NCBI GenBank assembly: GCA_028023455.1
Contig: JAQFVV010012420.1
Span: 3,970,001 to 4,034,000, forward strand
Source: Epiperipatus broadwayi
Taxonomy: Eukaryota > Onychophora > Udeonychophora > Euonychophora > Peripatidae
Length of the DNA stretch: 64,000 nt
Direction of reading: 5' to 3'
A program made the translations under genes and the position numbers. The notes beneath the pieces were generated by a model. It ran no database searches. It saw only the letters and a list, made by a program, of their open reading frames with translations, and was not told the DNA's origin. Below are positions 25,420 through 36,205 of this stretch, piece by piece. Position 1 is the stretch's first letter. Each line of letters opens with the position of its first letter.

Positions 25420-25827
25420 TTTTATTTGATGCTCTGGTATGTTAGTAAGGTTTATCTTGAAAGCAAATCTCCAGAATAAAATACTTAAAATAAATATCAT
25501 ATTAAAAATTTATATATTGATTTTTATAAAAGTTTTCGTTTGCAATTCTATATATATGTATTTGTGTATATATATCTATCTGGGGCCCTCTAATATTTAT
25601 AATAAAATCTTTTAATAGAAAATTAATACTTTAATAACTTATTTACTGGCCTAAAATTTAAATGTAGATAAAATGGCAGACAGAAAGTTTTACAAACATC
25701 ATAACACGCATGGATCAGGTTTGATCCTTGTCTAGTAATCTAGAAAGATGTGAAACGTGAATCTGGCCTACAGATCCATCTGCTTCATATACCTGCAGGC
25801 ATAGGGTTGGGGACCCTTGCATTATAG

Positions 25828-26983
25828 GTTAGAGTACTGATGAATAAGTGACCATGTAACTACAAATATATCTGGAGTAATTTTTTTGTCTCTGTTTAAT
25901 TGTATCTAGTTTGTTTTTAATTGTGTTCATGTTTGTTCTTGTATCACTGTTATAAATGTGATGATTCTTATTTTTGCAAAGCAAGCTTTTGGAAAATGGT
26001 TAATGATTGATTGAATGTACCATTATTTTTCTGAAGTATTTTTATGATATATAACAGAGGATTTTGTAGGCTACTACACTTAAAAAATTAGTATTTTTGA
26101 TCTTTTTTCTTGAAACATAATTGACATGTAGTTTGTGTTGACAAAATTTCTCTTATACCTAAAAAATATAATGTAGGCAAGGACCATATTTATTTTGAGC
26201 ATAAAGTCGAAATATTTTGGCTCAAGAATCTAATATTTAAATCTTCTTATCAGTTGCCTATTATTAATGCCAAGCATTGGAGTCAGCCACTTCATTTATG
26301 TTTGGATATAAAAAAAACATGAATTTTCCAATATTGTCCTTTTTCTTGTGGAAATGTTATCGTAATTGTAATTAGTAATAACATTACTTATGCTGCTCTA
26401 TGATTAGCAGTAGCATCATTATTTGTATTATAACTATGCTTCTATTTTTACCATCTACTTTTATGTTATTATTTTCACTGTCCCTTTAGTATAGACATAA
26501 TAGATTACTAAAATAATTGTTTGCTAAATGTGATGAATCTATTTATAATAGTTTCAATGACATTTTTAATATTTAGTGTTTTCTCTTTGATAAAAAAATT
26601 TGAATAAAATTTTAGAGGGAGGGGAGGAAAGATAGTAATTCATAGCTTGCATGCAGTGAGGAGAAATAATGATTTGTTAAATTTATGAGTAATATTTAAA
26701 TGTGAAATTTTAGAGATTAAAATATTCTCAGAAAGTGATTATTTAATAGTAATGTAATTGGGGGGGGGGGGTAATAAAATAAAAAATTTTAATAACTACT
26801 AATTATGACAAAAGTGAAATTAAAAGTAAAATTTAAAAAGCTTACTTATTTGGAATAATGTTTTTTGTTTTTTTTTATGTTGTGCTAAAACATTTCAGAA
26901 ATGAGACAGAAAAAATGTAAAAGTCAATGTTTGGAATAAATTGGATATAGAAAGGTTAAAACAAATGGAAGATGAAGACTAAT
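25828..26983. other. CNOT4 intron, no element recognised
   Basis: AT-rich. It contains a G12 run at 26760-26771 and no coding or repeat structure with clear limits. Confidence 0.45.
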
Positions 26984-27215
26984 AAACATCACATGATCAC
27001 CATTTCTTGTGCTTGCTCTTAACTGTTATTAAAACAGGCAAAACTCTATACATATTGCTACTCAGTGCAAGCTAGAGTAATCAATGGATGTCAGAAGGCT
27101 TGTGTACAAAATCCCCATCTAGTATCTACTCATCTAATATCCCCAGACTAAAACCAATCCTGCCTAATAGAATAGTGGTGGCTATGGTTATTAAAGAACC
27201 AAAGACGCCAAAATG

Positions 27216-27245
27216 TATAGGTATTGAACTGAGCTAAGACCTATA
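27216..27245 (+). ncRNA. Conserved central stem-loop of the foldback element (copy A)
   Basis: TATAGGT pairs with ACCTATA. The matching stem in copy B is TATGGGT with ACCCATA, a compensatory change of one base pair. Confidence 0.65.
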
Positions 27246-27385
27246 TGACTATAAGCTGGTGAGCTTGGATTGAAAATATTATAATGTTTTCGATTTAAAT
27301 CTCATAGTTTTATAGTTAAGTAGAGATAAAAGGTGACTGTTGGAAAATTGCATTAGATCTTAAGATCTAGGTGCAGTGCTCTCAG

Positions 27386-27443
27386 ATCCAAGGCTCCTCA
27401 CTACGAAGGCCACAAGCCAGAAACTAGTCTGGGGATATTGGAT
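27386..27443 (+). ncRNA. Decayed hammerhead ribozyme motif (copy A)
   Basis: It aligns over its full length with the copy B ribozyme: ATCCAA...CCTCA, stem II GGC-CACAA-GCC, GAAAC-TA-GTC, TGGGGATATTGGAT. The invariant CTGATGA core reads CTACGAA and one base next to stem II is missing, so self-cleavage is not expected. Confidence 0.7.
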
Positions 27444-27936
27444 GAGTAGCCATTAGATGGGGATTTTATGCCCAAGCCTTCTGGCGTCCATTGATTATTC
27501 TGGCTTGCACTGAGTGGCAATATGTATAGAGAGTTTTGCCTGTTTTTTAAGATAATGTCTATTGAGAAAATTAAGGAGTTTTTGGTCCAGAAATGTTCAG
27601 CTTTTGAGTCCATCTACTTATCATGAACTAAATTATACTGGACTTAACAATTTATTTTTTTAGTAATAATAATTATAAGAAATCACGTTAAGTAATGATT
27701 TAGAAATATTACAAAGGATAGGTTGAATGACATAGTAAATGGTGAAAAGTTGGAAAAAAAACATTTTTTAGATGACGTTGGTATGAGAAATCAAGAAATT
27801 TATAAATTTTGAAATGTCTTGAGATGGTGAATAAAAACTATTATATTTACTTTTATATATTACTAAGTCCATGTTTTTTAATTTACGTAAAACTTTTCAT
27901 TCACATATAATAACATTGTACCAAAGCAAACCTTTT

Positions 27937-28014
27937 GAGAAGTGATAAAAATAATTCAATGAAATTATGTTTCATGAGAAGTGATAAAAATAATTCAATG
28001 AAATTATGTTTCGT
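27937..28014. repeat. 39-bp tandem duplication
   Basis: The unit beginning GAGAAGTGATAAAAATAATT occurs twice in a row (27937 and 27976), almost identical. Confidence 0.9.
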
Positions 28015-28238
28015 TTAAAGTATAAAACTTTATATCTCTACCTATTTTAAACAATAAATATTGGGCAAATGTAGCTAAGTGTACTTCCTACCTTTGCAAA
28101 TCTCGTACTTTATTTTTAATTTTGCAGTTTCAAATTATCCTCTTCCATTTTTCATTACAATATATATATATAGTAATAATAAATACGGTAATTAACTCTT
28201 GACTATATGTAACTGAAACAGAAATAACTTCACCTTTG

Positions 28239-28302
28239 AATGAGTTATGTAACATAAATAAAGTCCGTTTTTGAATAGTTTGTTTATGTTATATAACTCA
28301 TT
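28239..28302. repeat. Imperfect 24-bp stem-loop
   Basis: AATGAGTTATGTAACATAAA and its complement in TTTGTTTATGTTATATAACTCATT pair with two mismatches around a loop of about 16 bases. It could be a tiny MITE or a chance AT-rich palindrome. Confidence 0.6.
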
Positions 28303-29214
28303 GATAGGTACATTTCTTCCATTTCATCTAAATATATATAGTAAATAAATTTATCTGTTATATTCTATCTGTCATGCTTTCTTTTTTAAAAGCGTACTTT
28401 GTTAATTGGATTTTTTTTTTCTATTAACTTTTTACACTTTAGTGAAATATAAATAGAGTTAGTTTAGAATGTGCTCAGGTTACAAACAGACTTCATAAGT
28501 GAGATGACCTTTAGGTATTGAGGTTGTCTGTGAATAACAAATTGCCGATCAAGAGCTCCTGCTGCCTTATAGGATAGGATGTTAGTTCATCAAAGACTAG
28601 GTACTTACTGTTTTCGGAATTAAACAATCTTTTCTGTTTTTCTCTTTTTTTCTTCAATCGTTTTTAAGTATTATTGTAGGACCTAGTTATTGTAAGTCTC
28701 GTGCGTTGTGACAGTGGGATTGTATGTTATTCTTTGGCTAAAAGATCAGTATTTTTGACTCCAATTCTCTTATACCTTTTTTTTTTTAGTTCAAGCCCTT
28801 GGGAATTAAGATGGTGATGATGGCAACAGGCTTAATAGGCATGTAACCCTTAGTTGTGAATACAATCACTATTAAATTGAATTGAAACTATATTTCATTG
28901 AGGTAGAAGTTTCAGCTGGCCTAAAGATTGTATATATAAACAGTCCTATTTAGGAATACATCCTGATTAACGCAGAAGGTAAAGAGTCCTAGAAAAGGTA
29001 ATTTAAAAATGATCTGATTCACACAGTTTGGCTTGGTTGTCATGCCTGGAGGATTACTCATTTCAGCAGTAGAAATAATAATAGTAATTATAGTATTGGT
29101 AATAGTGATAAAGGAGGAAATAGTGTTAGTACTGAAGATAAGTATTGTAAATGTATTTTTTTTCTAAATGTAGATACATAGAATGTGTGAATTTTTCTTG
29201 ATATAAACTCTTTA
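28303..29214. other. CNOT4 intron, no element recognised
   Basis: Plain AT-rich sequence with no coding frame. The 28480-29050 part is somewhat less AT-rich and may be unrecognised repeat or the 5' part of the following LINE. Confidence 0.4.
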
Positions 29215-30310
29215 AGACCAGAACAGAAGACTGCATTGGTGACTACGGAGCTGTTAAGATTTAAGGTGATGTAGCTGCTCTTATTGAAACTCGTCTCCCA
29301 GAGGAAGAAAGTTTAATTGAACATATGGATGGATACAATTTTTTTGGGAAAAGCAAGTCAGTGAATGGAGAAAGCATGTTGCCAATTTATTATTAAATCT
29401 AATTTAGTGTTTTTTATTATTGGAATTTCTCATTATATCAAAGACTAATGATGCTAAAACTTGCCATATATAATGTTATGATTCAGAGAAGAAAAGCTTT
29501 TATTACTTGATGGATAGCATTAAACAGCAATACTATTAAACAATCATTTTTTTCTTTTAGGAGAATGTATTAACATATTGCACATGTTGTTACAAACAGC
29601 AGACTTTATTCAAAAGTTATTGGAAATAATGGTATTGATGCTAAATTTAAATGGTTTGTTATTGAATTTATGCACAACTCATGCAAAAGAACCTCTATAA
29701 AGGAAAATGGGTGCATCCACACTCTAAATAATGGCATTTAATAGATTGCATTACAGTTAGAATTCAGAATACAAGAGTTCACATTACATGAGTACTTGCA
29801 AGCACAGATTGTTAGGCAAATCATAGATTAAATTACAATACAAGAAAATTGATATCCATTTTTTTAGAAGAATCTACTATATGTACTAAAGTTCAACAGT
29901 TACTAAATACTAAAATTACTAATTTGGATAATCAGGACTCATATTAGTGAAATATCTAATTCTCTTAAGAATATGTTGTGGATACAAATATATTCTTGGG
30001 ATCAATAAAAAGAAAAGAATCGTGACTGATTTCTGACAATAATCATATTATTAATAATTTAATTAAAAACAAACATATGGCATTGTCTGCTTGGCAATAG
30101 TAATAGATTAAATATAAAGATCAGAAAATAGAAGTTTAATATCTGACAATAAGGCTTAAAAATGATTGGTAGATTAAAACTGCAAAGAAGATAGTGATTT
30201 GTTGGCGTGGTCATTCTAGGTTTTTTTTTTTTTGATGCATTGAAAGCCATATTGGACCTGAAAAAAAGTATCATAATGCTATTAAATCCAACATTGGCAC
30301 TCTTGTAATA
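29215..30310 (+). pseudogene. LINE endonuclease region, 5' half of an interrupted element
   Basis: Several + strand frames spell out a diverged APE endonuclease of the LINE family often annotated as 'craniofacial development protein 2-like' in animal genomes. Around 29215 is RPEQKTALVTTELLRF, then, after a 1-base shift, VAALIETRLPEEESLIE and GYNFFGKSKS. Around 29440 is QRLMMLKL; around 29650 GLLLNLCTTHAKE; around 29710-29830 a WVHPHSK and WHLIDCITVR-like stretch, ending in an NHRL block that corresponds to DHRL. Around 30240-30285 is DALKAIFGPEKKYHNAIKS-like linker sequence. It breaks off at about 30310, where the Penelope-like element starts, and resumes near 33820. Confidence 0.8.
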
Positions 30311-30570
30311 ATAGTATATACAAGTTTTGAATGTTGGCTTAAGGAAAGATTACTCTATGTTGATTTCCTAAGACATGCTAAGCACACTTTCAGCCAGTAA
30401 AGCCAGAATCATAACATTCATGAACTGCAGAAAGCATTGTGAAATATAATTGGAACACAAATTATGTCAATTGCTGATTTAAGTATTCCTCATTTTAGAT
30501 AACTGCATACTATTTTCTTTTTTGTTGATTGTGTGGGGTTTGTTAGAAATGAATCGCATATCTTTTGCTT
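30311..30570 (-). repeat. Inverted partial copy of the GIY-YIG/3' region
   Basis: The reverse complement aligns with about 30980-31210. Shared landmarks are CTATGTTGATTTCCTAAGA, ATGCTAAGCACA and TGTTGATTG(A/T)GTGGGG. There is an insertion of about 14 bases near 30335. Confidence 0.85.
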
Positions 30571-30611
30571 TCTGTTAACAAATTTTATTAAAAAAAATAA
30601 GAGCCACAATA

Positions 30612-31155
30612 AGGCTGACAATAAACTTTGGATATGTCTGCCTTTCATTCCAAGGCTTTCACAAAAAATGAAAAAAAATCTGTGCTAACATGTATAATAT
30701 CACAAAAGACAAGTCATTTCAAGATCACCCCCCCCCCCCAAACAGTGTATAAAATTGGATGCAACAATGCTTCTTGTAGGTCAGTATACTATAGGGAGTC
30801 TCATAGAAATATTGCTACTAGAGTTGCACATCACAAGTATTTATATAAAAGTGCAAAAAATGATTCTGACTTTAAATCCGTTTTTCTAGAGCATGAGGAG
30901 GAATCTGGTCATATCTTTGACCCAATAAAGATTAACATTGTATGTATCGAATGCGATGACAGAAAGGGAAATGGGGCATTGCTCATTTCTAACAATCCCC
31001 ACTCAATCAACAAAAAAGATAATAGTGTACAATTATCTAAAAAGTGGAATAATCAAATCAATTTACACGATTTGTTTTCCAATTTAATTCCACAATGCTT
31101 TTTACAGTTTATGAGTCTGTCTTTATTGGCCAAAAATGTGCTTAGCATATCTTAG
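30612..31155 (+). pseudogene. GIY-YIG endonuclease region of Penelope-like element (upstream copy)
   Basis: An uninterrupted + strand frame of 175 codons (30628-31155) reads through VYKIGCNNASCRSVYYRESH, NIATRVAHHKYLY, VFLEHEEESGHIFD and PHSINKKDNSVQLSKKWN. This matches the C-terminal endonuclease of Penelope-like elements, where VYKI.C..C...YIGET is followed by R..EH. The GIY-YIG signature is degenerate: VYY(R)E stands where YIGET is expected, so the catalytic Tyr/Gly region is altered. It precedes rather than follows the reverse transcriptase because it belongs to the upstream pseudo-LTR-like repeat. The start codon at 30628 is arbitrary. Confidence 0.75.
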
Positions 31156-31243
31156 GAAATCAACATAGAATAACATTCAAAATGTTTGTATAGTGTTACG
31201 ACAGTTAGTATAAGGAAGGGTAAAAAATTGTTTCAAATTATAG

Positions 31244-31486
31244 TTTAGCATGGATAACTGCCAACAGTATAAGATGATGTTGAAATTGTCTAAAACTTTC
31301 ACAAGACAACAGGAAAGAATAACATTTTTAGATAAAGGCTTACAATTTGAAGTGTTTCCCAATGGTTATAATATTTACATTAATTACTCAATTCACCAAC
31401 GTGAGAAAATAATTTGCCAATTAAAAACGCAATTATTAATGAAGATAATTCAACATTGCCGAAGGGTACTGAAGAATAATAAGTGA
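31244..31486 (+). pseudogene. N-terminal region of Penelope-like polymerase
   Basis: A 78-codon frame with KLSKTFTRQQERITFLDKGL followed by FEVFPNGYNIYINYSI. This resembles the L.K.L.R...R..FL..C...G..P.G......I block near the N-terminus of many Penelope-like polymerases. It ends at a stop at 31484-31486; the continuation is in other frames with further stops. Confidence 0.6.
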
Positions 31487-31859
31487 AGGAAAAAGAAAAA
31501 TGCTAGGTATTACAAAGTACTTGATAGTTTAGTTGATGGATGTCAGATTATATTACTTCAGTTAAACATTAAGTATAATAAAAAAATTTCTGACAAACGG
31601 GACAATAATAGATTCAGATACAAAAGAAAGTCTAGACAGTCAACTTCACAGATAGTCAATTACTGGCTAAAATTAAGACTGGTCCAAAGTTTCTTGAGGA
31701 CATCTAAAAAAATCCGCACCTCGAGGTAATTGCAGATATTTAAGTAAAATATGAAAACATCCCCCCGGGGGGGGGTATTGTCGCACAAATAGCATGAGCA
31801 TTACATTCTTTACCAAATCAATCAAATAATAAAATATAGTTAAAGAATATAGAAGAAAC

Positions 31860-32753
31860 CAAAAAGTTTATGCTAGGTAATAATATCATTTACCTTAAAA
31901 AAGATAAAGGAAATAAATTTGTCCTAATAAATAACAGTGATTGTATCCAAAAAACCGCCTCTCAAATTCATAAGTTAAATGTCTAGAGACATAGTATTAA
32001 ATCCATGAAAAACAGTTTATCACATCAATACCAAGAAAGTATTGCAGTAAGGCATTTACTAGATTGAAATATCGAAAAATGTATTGGACTGCTGCCCCCC
32101 CCCTCTCCCCAGCAGTTATTCACAAATATAAAGTTACACAAATTAAATTATTTTTTGATGATTGATTTTGGAGAAGCCTATTATTACAAAATCACTAAAA
32201 TTATCACTGAGTGAATTATCTCACATCTAGGCTTGCAAAATATACGATTAAGTCCTCTGGAGTTTGTTTAAAATATTAATTCACATAAAATAAACCATAA
32301 TTTTAGACACTTATGTAGATATAACAGAGAGAGCTATATGGGCTTGTATCATGTAAACAATCAATAGATATAATTCAAGATATGCTGCAAAAAAAAAAAT
32401 GGTATATATCACTAAAAAAAGAGGATTTCATCATAGATGCATTAAAATGGATCGATAATGATATTATAATGTTATTCAATTACAAGTACAGGTTGCCCAT
32501 GGGTATTCCTATAAATGGCATTATTTACAGCATGGCTTTGACCAAGTTCGAAAATATATTTACTTCTAAATACTTGACCATTGAACCTAATTTAATTTAT
32601 AAACGGTATGTGGATGATGTGTTTATATGTGCACCCGAAGTATATGTTAATGAGATAGGCAAAGAGTTATTACATGAAACATTTCAATGGACGATTGAGC
32701 ACAAAAACATCTTTACGGGTCTGAATGTTTTAAACGACTTAAATATACAATGA
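31860..32753 (+). pseudogene. Penelope-like reverse transcriptase, broken
   Basis: The C-terminal piece (32382-32753, 123 codons) reads YRLPMGIPINGIIYSMALTK (motif B, usually GLPMGSPLSP) and LIYKRYVDDVFICAP (motif C, YVDD intact), then IEHKNIFTGLNVLNDL (usual F...LPFLDV). Upstream, DKGNKFVLINNSDC around 31903-31941 matches the D(K/R)G...V...Y block that opens the domain. Stops and frameshifts lie between them. Its reverse transcriptase would be telomerase-related in family terms. It is not functional here. Confidence 0.82.
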
Positions 32754-33124
32754 AATGTGAATAGTCTGGATTACAGAATGATCACCAAGCCTCTAAAAAT
32801 TTCAGGGAGCAATTTATCCGCAATCTAATACTCCAATATGCATAAATTAACTGGGATTAAAGGATTCTTAAGCAGAAATGTAAATCTTTGTTAAATCAAG
32901 AAGCTGATCAAAAAGCCAATTAAGGACTTATGTAAAATAGACTACAATTATAATGCACTAATTATATAATACTACCAAACTTGTACTGTTCAAGTTAATA
33001 TGAAACGGTAAAATAAAACTAATAAGAAAGTTTTAAAAACACTGAAAAGTATATATACTAATGACAAATGCACTAATTAATTCTCTTAAGAAATTTTATA
33101 AATAAATGACCACCCTTACAACAG

Positions 33125-33750
33125 GCTGACTAAACCTTGGATAAGTCTGCCTTTTATTTCAAGACTTTCCCAAAAAATGAAAAAATCTGTGGCAACAGGT
33201 ACAATGTTGAGAAACCCCCCCCCCCAAATCTCAACAAACTATTAATCAACCCTAAGGACACGTTATCTTAAATAGATCGATATTCTATGGAGTCTCATGC
33301 AAATATTGCTGCAAGAGTTGCACAACATAAGTATTTATATAGATGTGCAAAGTTTAAATCAGTTTTTCTAGAGTACGAGCAGGAGTATGGTCACATCTTT
33401 GACCCAATAACGGTTAACATTGTATATTTCTAATGTGACAATAGAAAGCAAAAGGTCATGGAGGTGTGGTTCATTTCTAAGAATCCCCACGCAATCAACA
33501 AAAACGAAAATAGTGTGCAGTTATCTAGAAAGTGAAATGTTTAAATCAGCAATTTACATAATTTGTGTTCCAATTAAATTCCATAACACTTTCTGCAGTT
33601 CATAAGTGTTATGAGTCTGATTTACTTGCCAAACATCCCTTAACATGTCTGGAAATCAACACAGAATAATCATTTCTAAGTCAATGTTCAAAATGTATTG
33701 TTATTATAATCAACATAAGGAAAGATAAAATACAATGGCACTCTTATGTG
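33125..33750 (+). pseudogene. Second GIY-YIG region of the Penelope-like element
   Basis: It aligns with 30612-31215 in direct orientation. Landmarks are CTTTCCCAAAAAATG, GGAGTCTCATGCAAATATTG, GTTGCACAACATAAGTATTT and GGTCACATCTTTGACCCAAT. The frame is destroyed by stops and indels. It includes the tail after the ORF (GAAATCAACACAGAATAA), so the duplicated unit extends beyond coding sequence, as in a pseudo-LTR. Confidence 0.82.
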
Positions 33751-33819
33751 ATGACAATAATATTTTAAATAGATGCAAGATTTGAGATGATGTCTTTTAA
33801 TGATATATCCATTTTATCT

Positions 33820-35380
33820 ATTCATTTGATGTGGACAAAGATATCCAGCTTAGAAGTCGGAACATTCTAGTAATCTTAAAAATGGAAAGGACAAGTCTGA
33901 TGTTTTAAAATATGATGTTGATAAGCTAACTTCAAAAATATTGGAATTTTTTTAGGAATATATGATTCATGACATTGTGTCACTTTATCTTAAGTATGTT
34001 TTTATTATTGATAGTTTTCAAAAGCAAAGGGCAATAGACAAGATTCTAATAATTATCATTACTATTCACTACAGCAAAGATAGTTTCAATAATATTATTG
34101 AATAGGTTGTTTGCAGTCATAATTGGATTATCAGAAATTCACTATTATTTTAGAGAATCAAGAAGCACTATAGACATGGTTTTTGTTGCCAGGCAAATGC
34201 AAGAAAGGTCCTCAGGAAAAAGGAGCAACTTCTATATTGCTTTTATTGATTTGGTAAAGGCATTTGATTCAGTTAATAAGACAGATCTTTGACATTGTTT
34301 GAAAAATAATTGGTTGCACACCATATTTTATATTACACAACTTTTACATGATGGAATGAGAGGACGTTTTATTATTATTGATGGAAAATCTGAGGCATTT
34401 GAAATGAAGGCTGGTGTTAAATAACAATGTGTACTTGCTCCAACATTATTTTCAATTTTTATGATAGTAGTGTTTGGAATTGTTTATAATGACTTGATGA
34501 AACAAAGATCAAGATATGACACAAGTTTAAAGATGGAATTTTTAATTTGAATCACTTAGAAGTCAAAACATTAACTTTTTTTTGGATTCTAGAATTTAGA
34601 GTCTGCTGATGATTGTGCTGTTTTGTCAATTCAAAAGATTATTTACATATTCTTCAGCCAGTGAAAAAGAAAAATCCTCAGCAATTTTTAGTATGGATGG
34701 TTACTAACTTGAGAATATTCTGCTGTTACTAATGAATTAAAGTGTAGAGGATTTCATGACAGGAAAGTAACTGCTGCAACTAAGTTAGCTGTATATAGAA
34801 TTATTTTACTTAATTTATTGTATGGAAATTAAACTTGATCACCATATCGGTGCAATGTAAAAGTCTTAGAAAAATTTCATTTAAGGATGCTCTGTGCAAC
34901 TTTAAAAATATAATAGTGAGATCAAATATTAATATATTTTTCAACTTTTTGGATGTGATACTTACTACATAGCCAACTGTTGCAAAATCATACCTTTACT
35001 GGATTTTGACAAATAAAATGAATGAAGGATGCAAGTCTTCATGAAAGTGTGTTTATAGAGAACTTGAGTAATGGATTTCATGGGAGATATTAACTCTATG
35101 TTATAAAGATTATCTCGATGTCTTTCTAAAGAAATGCAGTGTTAATTGTTTGCATTGGGAAGATATAGCAGGAGTAGAATACATTTGAGAGCTAAAATTA
35201 AACATGGTGTTGGTGTATTTCAGAAAGAAAAGTTTTCAGCTCAAGAAATTAAAAGAATATTCTCAAGTAGCAATTAAATAGAAAAGTGAATCAGTATGTT
35301 TTATATGTGGATGTATCCCTCCCCCCTTTTTTTGCGAGGGAGTTGGAATGACTAATCATTTTAAAATTGGCAGTTTGTTA
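33820..35380 (+). pseudogene. LINE reverse transcriptase region, 3' half of the interrupted element
   Basis: This continues the LINE of 29215-30310. The frame around 33910 shows DKLTSKILEFF; 34098-34292 reads ESRSTIDMVFVARQMQERSS and FYIAFIDLVKAFDSVNK (motif A, Asp conserved). At 34340-34450 follow LLHDGMRGRF and GVK(stop)QCVLAPTLFSIF (motif B); at about 34598 SADDCAVLS (motif C, ADD retained). At 34760-34900 are KVTAATKLAVYRIILLNLLY and KVLEKFHLRMLC. Near 35295 is a CFICGC remnant of the terminal zinc-knuckle-like stretch. Many stops occur. Confidence 0.85.
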
Positions 35381-35517
35381 ATAGAAAATGAGTTCATAAA
35401 AGTGAAGTTAAATTTAGAGTTAGTATTCAGAAAATGAGTTTATAAAGGTGAAGTTACAGAAATTTAGAATTTTTAACAGTCATTTTCATTATTTGAAAGT
35501 TTTTTTGGTACTGATTT

Positions 35518-36205
35518 AGCTCATGGCCATTTTGAATTCTAAGGATCACACAAAACCACCGCTGACATATCCAAGCGATAAATGGCATTGAATAATTCAC
35601 ACATTGTTGCGATATGACCATTCATTACAAAATCGCAATTTACATCAGTAGTTAAAAAATTAAAATTAAAATTTCATAAGGACCTCACATGATCAAGTGT
35701 AGATCCAATATTCATGTCAGAAGATCAAATGTGAACAGCGCTATTTTTTTTTAATCTCTTTTTGTTCTAAATACATATAACAAAGGAAGTATGCAACAAC
35801 ACAGTTTCTTTCTGGTAAGAAAAAAATCTAAGTAATTATAAAATTGATATGCTTTATTTTAACATGTGGTTATCGGCATATATTGTAATAAAATTTGTAT
35901 TTTAGAAGTTATAAGCTTTTAGTATTTCGAAATTATGAGCTTACTTTGATCAATTTTACATTATTTCAAGATATGGTTATAGGCATATGCTGTAATGAAA
36001 TTTATATTTTAGAAGTTATAAGCTTTTAGTATTTAGACTGCACTCACTGCCATTTTGAATTCTAAGGACTGCCCAAAACCACCCTTGACACATCCAAGCG
36101 ACCCTGTGTGGAGTATTCTGTCATTTATTACTTGAATGGGTCAGCAGTGGTTTAGGTCAGTCCTTAGAATTTAAAATGGTGGTGAGCGCAGTCGAAATCA
36201 GTACC
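35518..36205. mobile_element. MITE with GGTACTGATTT terminal repeats
   Basis: The ends GGTACTGATTT (35518) and AAATCAGTACC (to 36205) are inverted. The next ~35 bp (ATTTTGAATTCTAAGGA) are also inverted between left and right ends. Flanking nonamers AGTTTTTTT and GGTTTTTTT agree at 8 of 9 positions, but being T-rich they are weak evidence. An internal block at 36036-36100 repeats the left end directly, and a 70-bp segment (35862-35932 and 35970-36040) is duplicated. Confidence 0.75.

Larger units (their letters stand above)
19905..25800 (+). mobile_element. Unclassified insertion starting TGTACTGGTCGAAA
   Basis: It is richer in G+C than the introns around it. The first 130 bp (TGTACTGGTCGAAA, then GTACCTCGAATCCAACCAT and GGATTCTGCCCAGTTTATCC) align with 49399 onward (TGTATCGGTCGAAA, GTACCTCGAGTCCGACCAT, GAATTCTGCCCTATTTACC), and more weakly with 62402 onward. 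No protein domain was recognised; the 109-codon - strand frame at 22093-22422 is unassigned. The TG start could mean an LTR element, but no matching LTR pair or primer-binding site was found. The right limit is set only by the return of the hAT tip. Confidence 0.4.
19578..25819. mobile_element. hAT-type transposon ends enclosing a large insertion
   Basis: The left end CAGAGATCCCCAACC (19578-19592) and the right end GGTTGGGGACCCTTG (25805-25819) are inverted repeats of the hAT type seen in many animals (CAGGGGTCCCCAACC...). The flanking octamers are CACTATAG (19570-19577) and CATTATAG (25820-25827), 7 of 8 identical, as expected for a hAT target duplication. No transposase was recognised in the 6.2 kb. 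The stretch 19578-19904 resembles most of a short non-autonomous hAT copy; the right tip then appears only at about 25803. This suggests that 19905 to about 25800 is an insertion into it (inference). Confidence 0.75.
26984..27549. mobile_element. Foldback element copy A (hammerhead family), partly deleted
   Basis: It shares the leader ACATCACATGATCACCAT with copy B, and a terminal inverted pair (27031 onward, AAAACAGGCAAAACTC, against the complement ending near 27549). The left arm follows the right arm's complement for about 118 bp, then stops at 27148, only a few bases into where the hammerhead would begin. The rest of the left arm is missing. The right arm (about 27290-27549) keeps a decayed hammerhead. 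The central stem-loop at 27216-27245 is conserved with copy B. No convincing target duplication was found. Confidence 0.8.
30311..33800 (+). mobile_element. Penelope-like retroelement, rearranged, inserted into a LINE
   Basis: Its order is: inverted copy of the GIY-YIG region (30311-30570), forward GIY-YIG region (30612-31215), N-terminal region of the polymerase ORF (31244-31486), reverse transcriptase (31860-32753) and a second forward GIY-YIG region (33125-33750). Direct repeats around the ORF and a partial inverted copy at the left are the known arrangement of Penelope pseudo-LTRs. The LINE on both sides is colinear across it, so this element is the younger insertion. Exact ends and a target duplication were not resolved. 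Confidence 0.82.

Noticed and set aside
30727-30738. Poly-C run inside the Penelope-like endonuclease frame as a programmed frameshift site
   Set aside because: The second copy has a run of different length at the same place; slippage of a homopolymer in a dead element explains it.
30628-31155. 175-codon frame as a host GIY-YIG nuclease gene
   Set aside because: It is duplicated at 33.1 kb, inverted at 30.3 kb and adjacent to a Penelope-type reverse transcriptase, so it is part of the retroelement.
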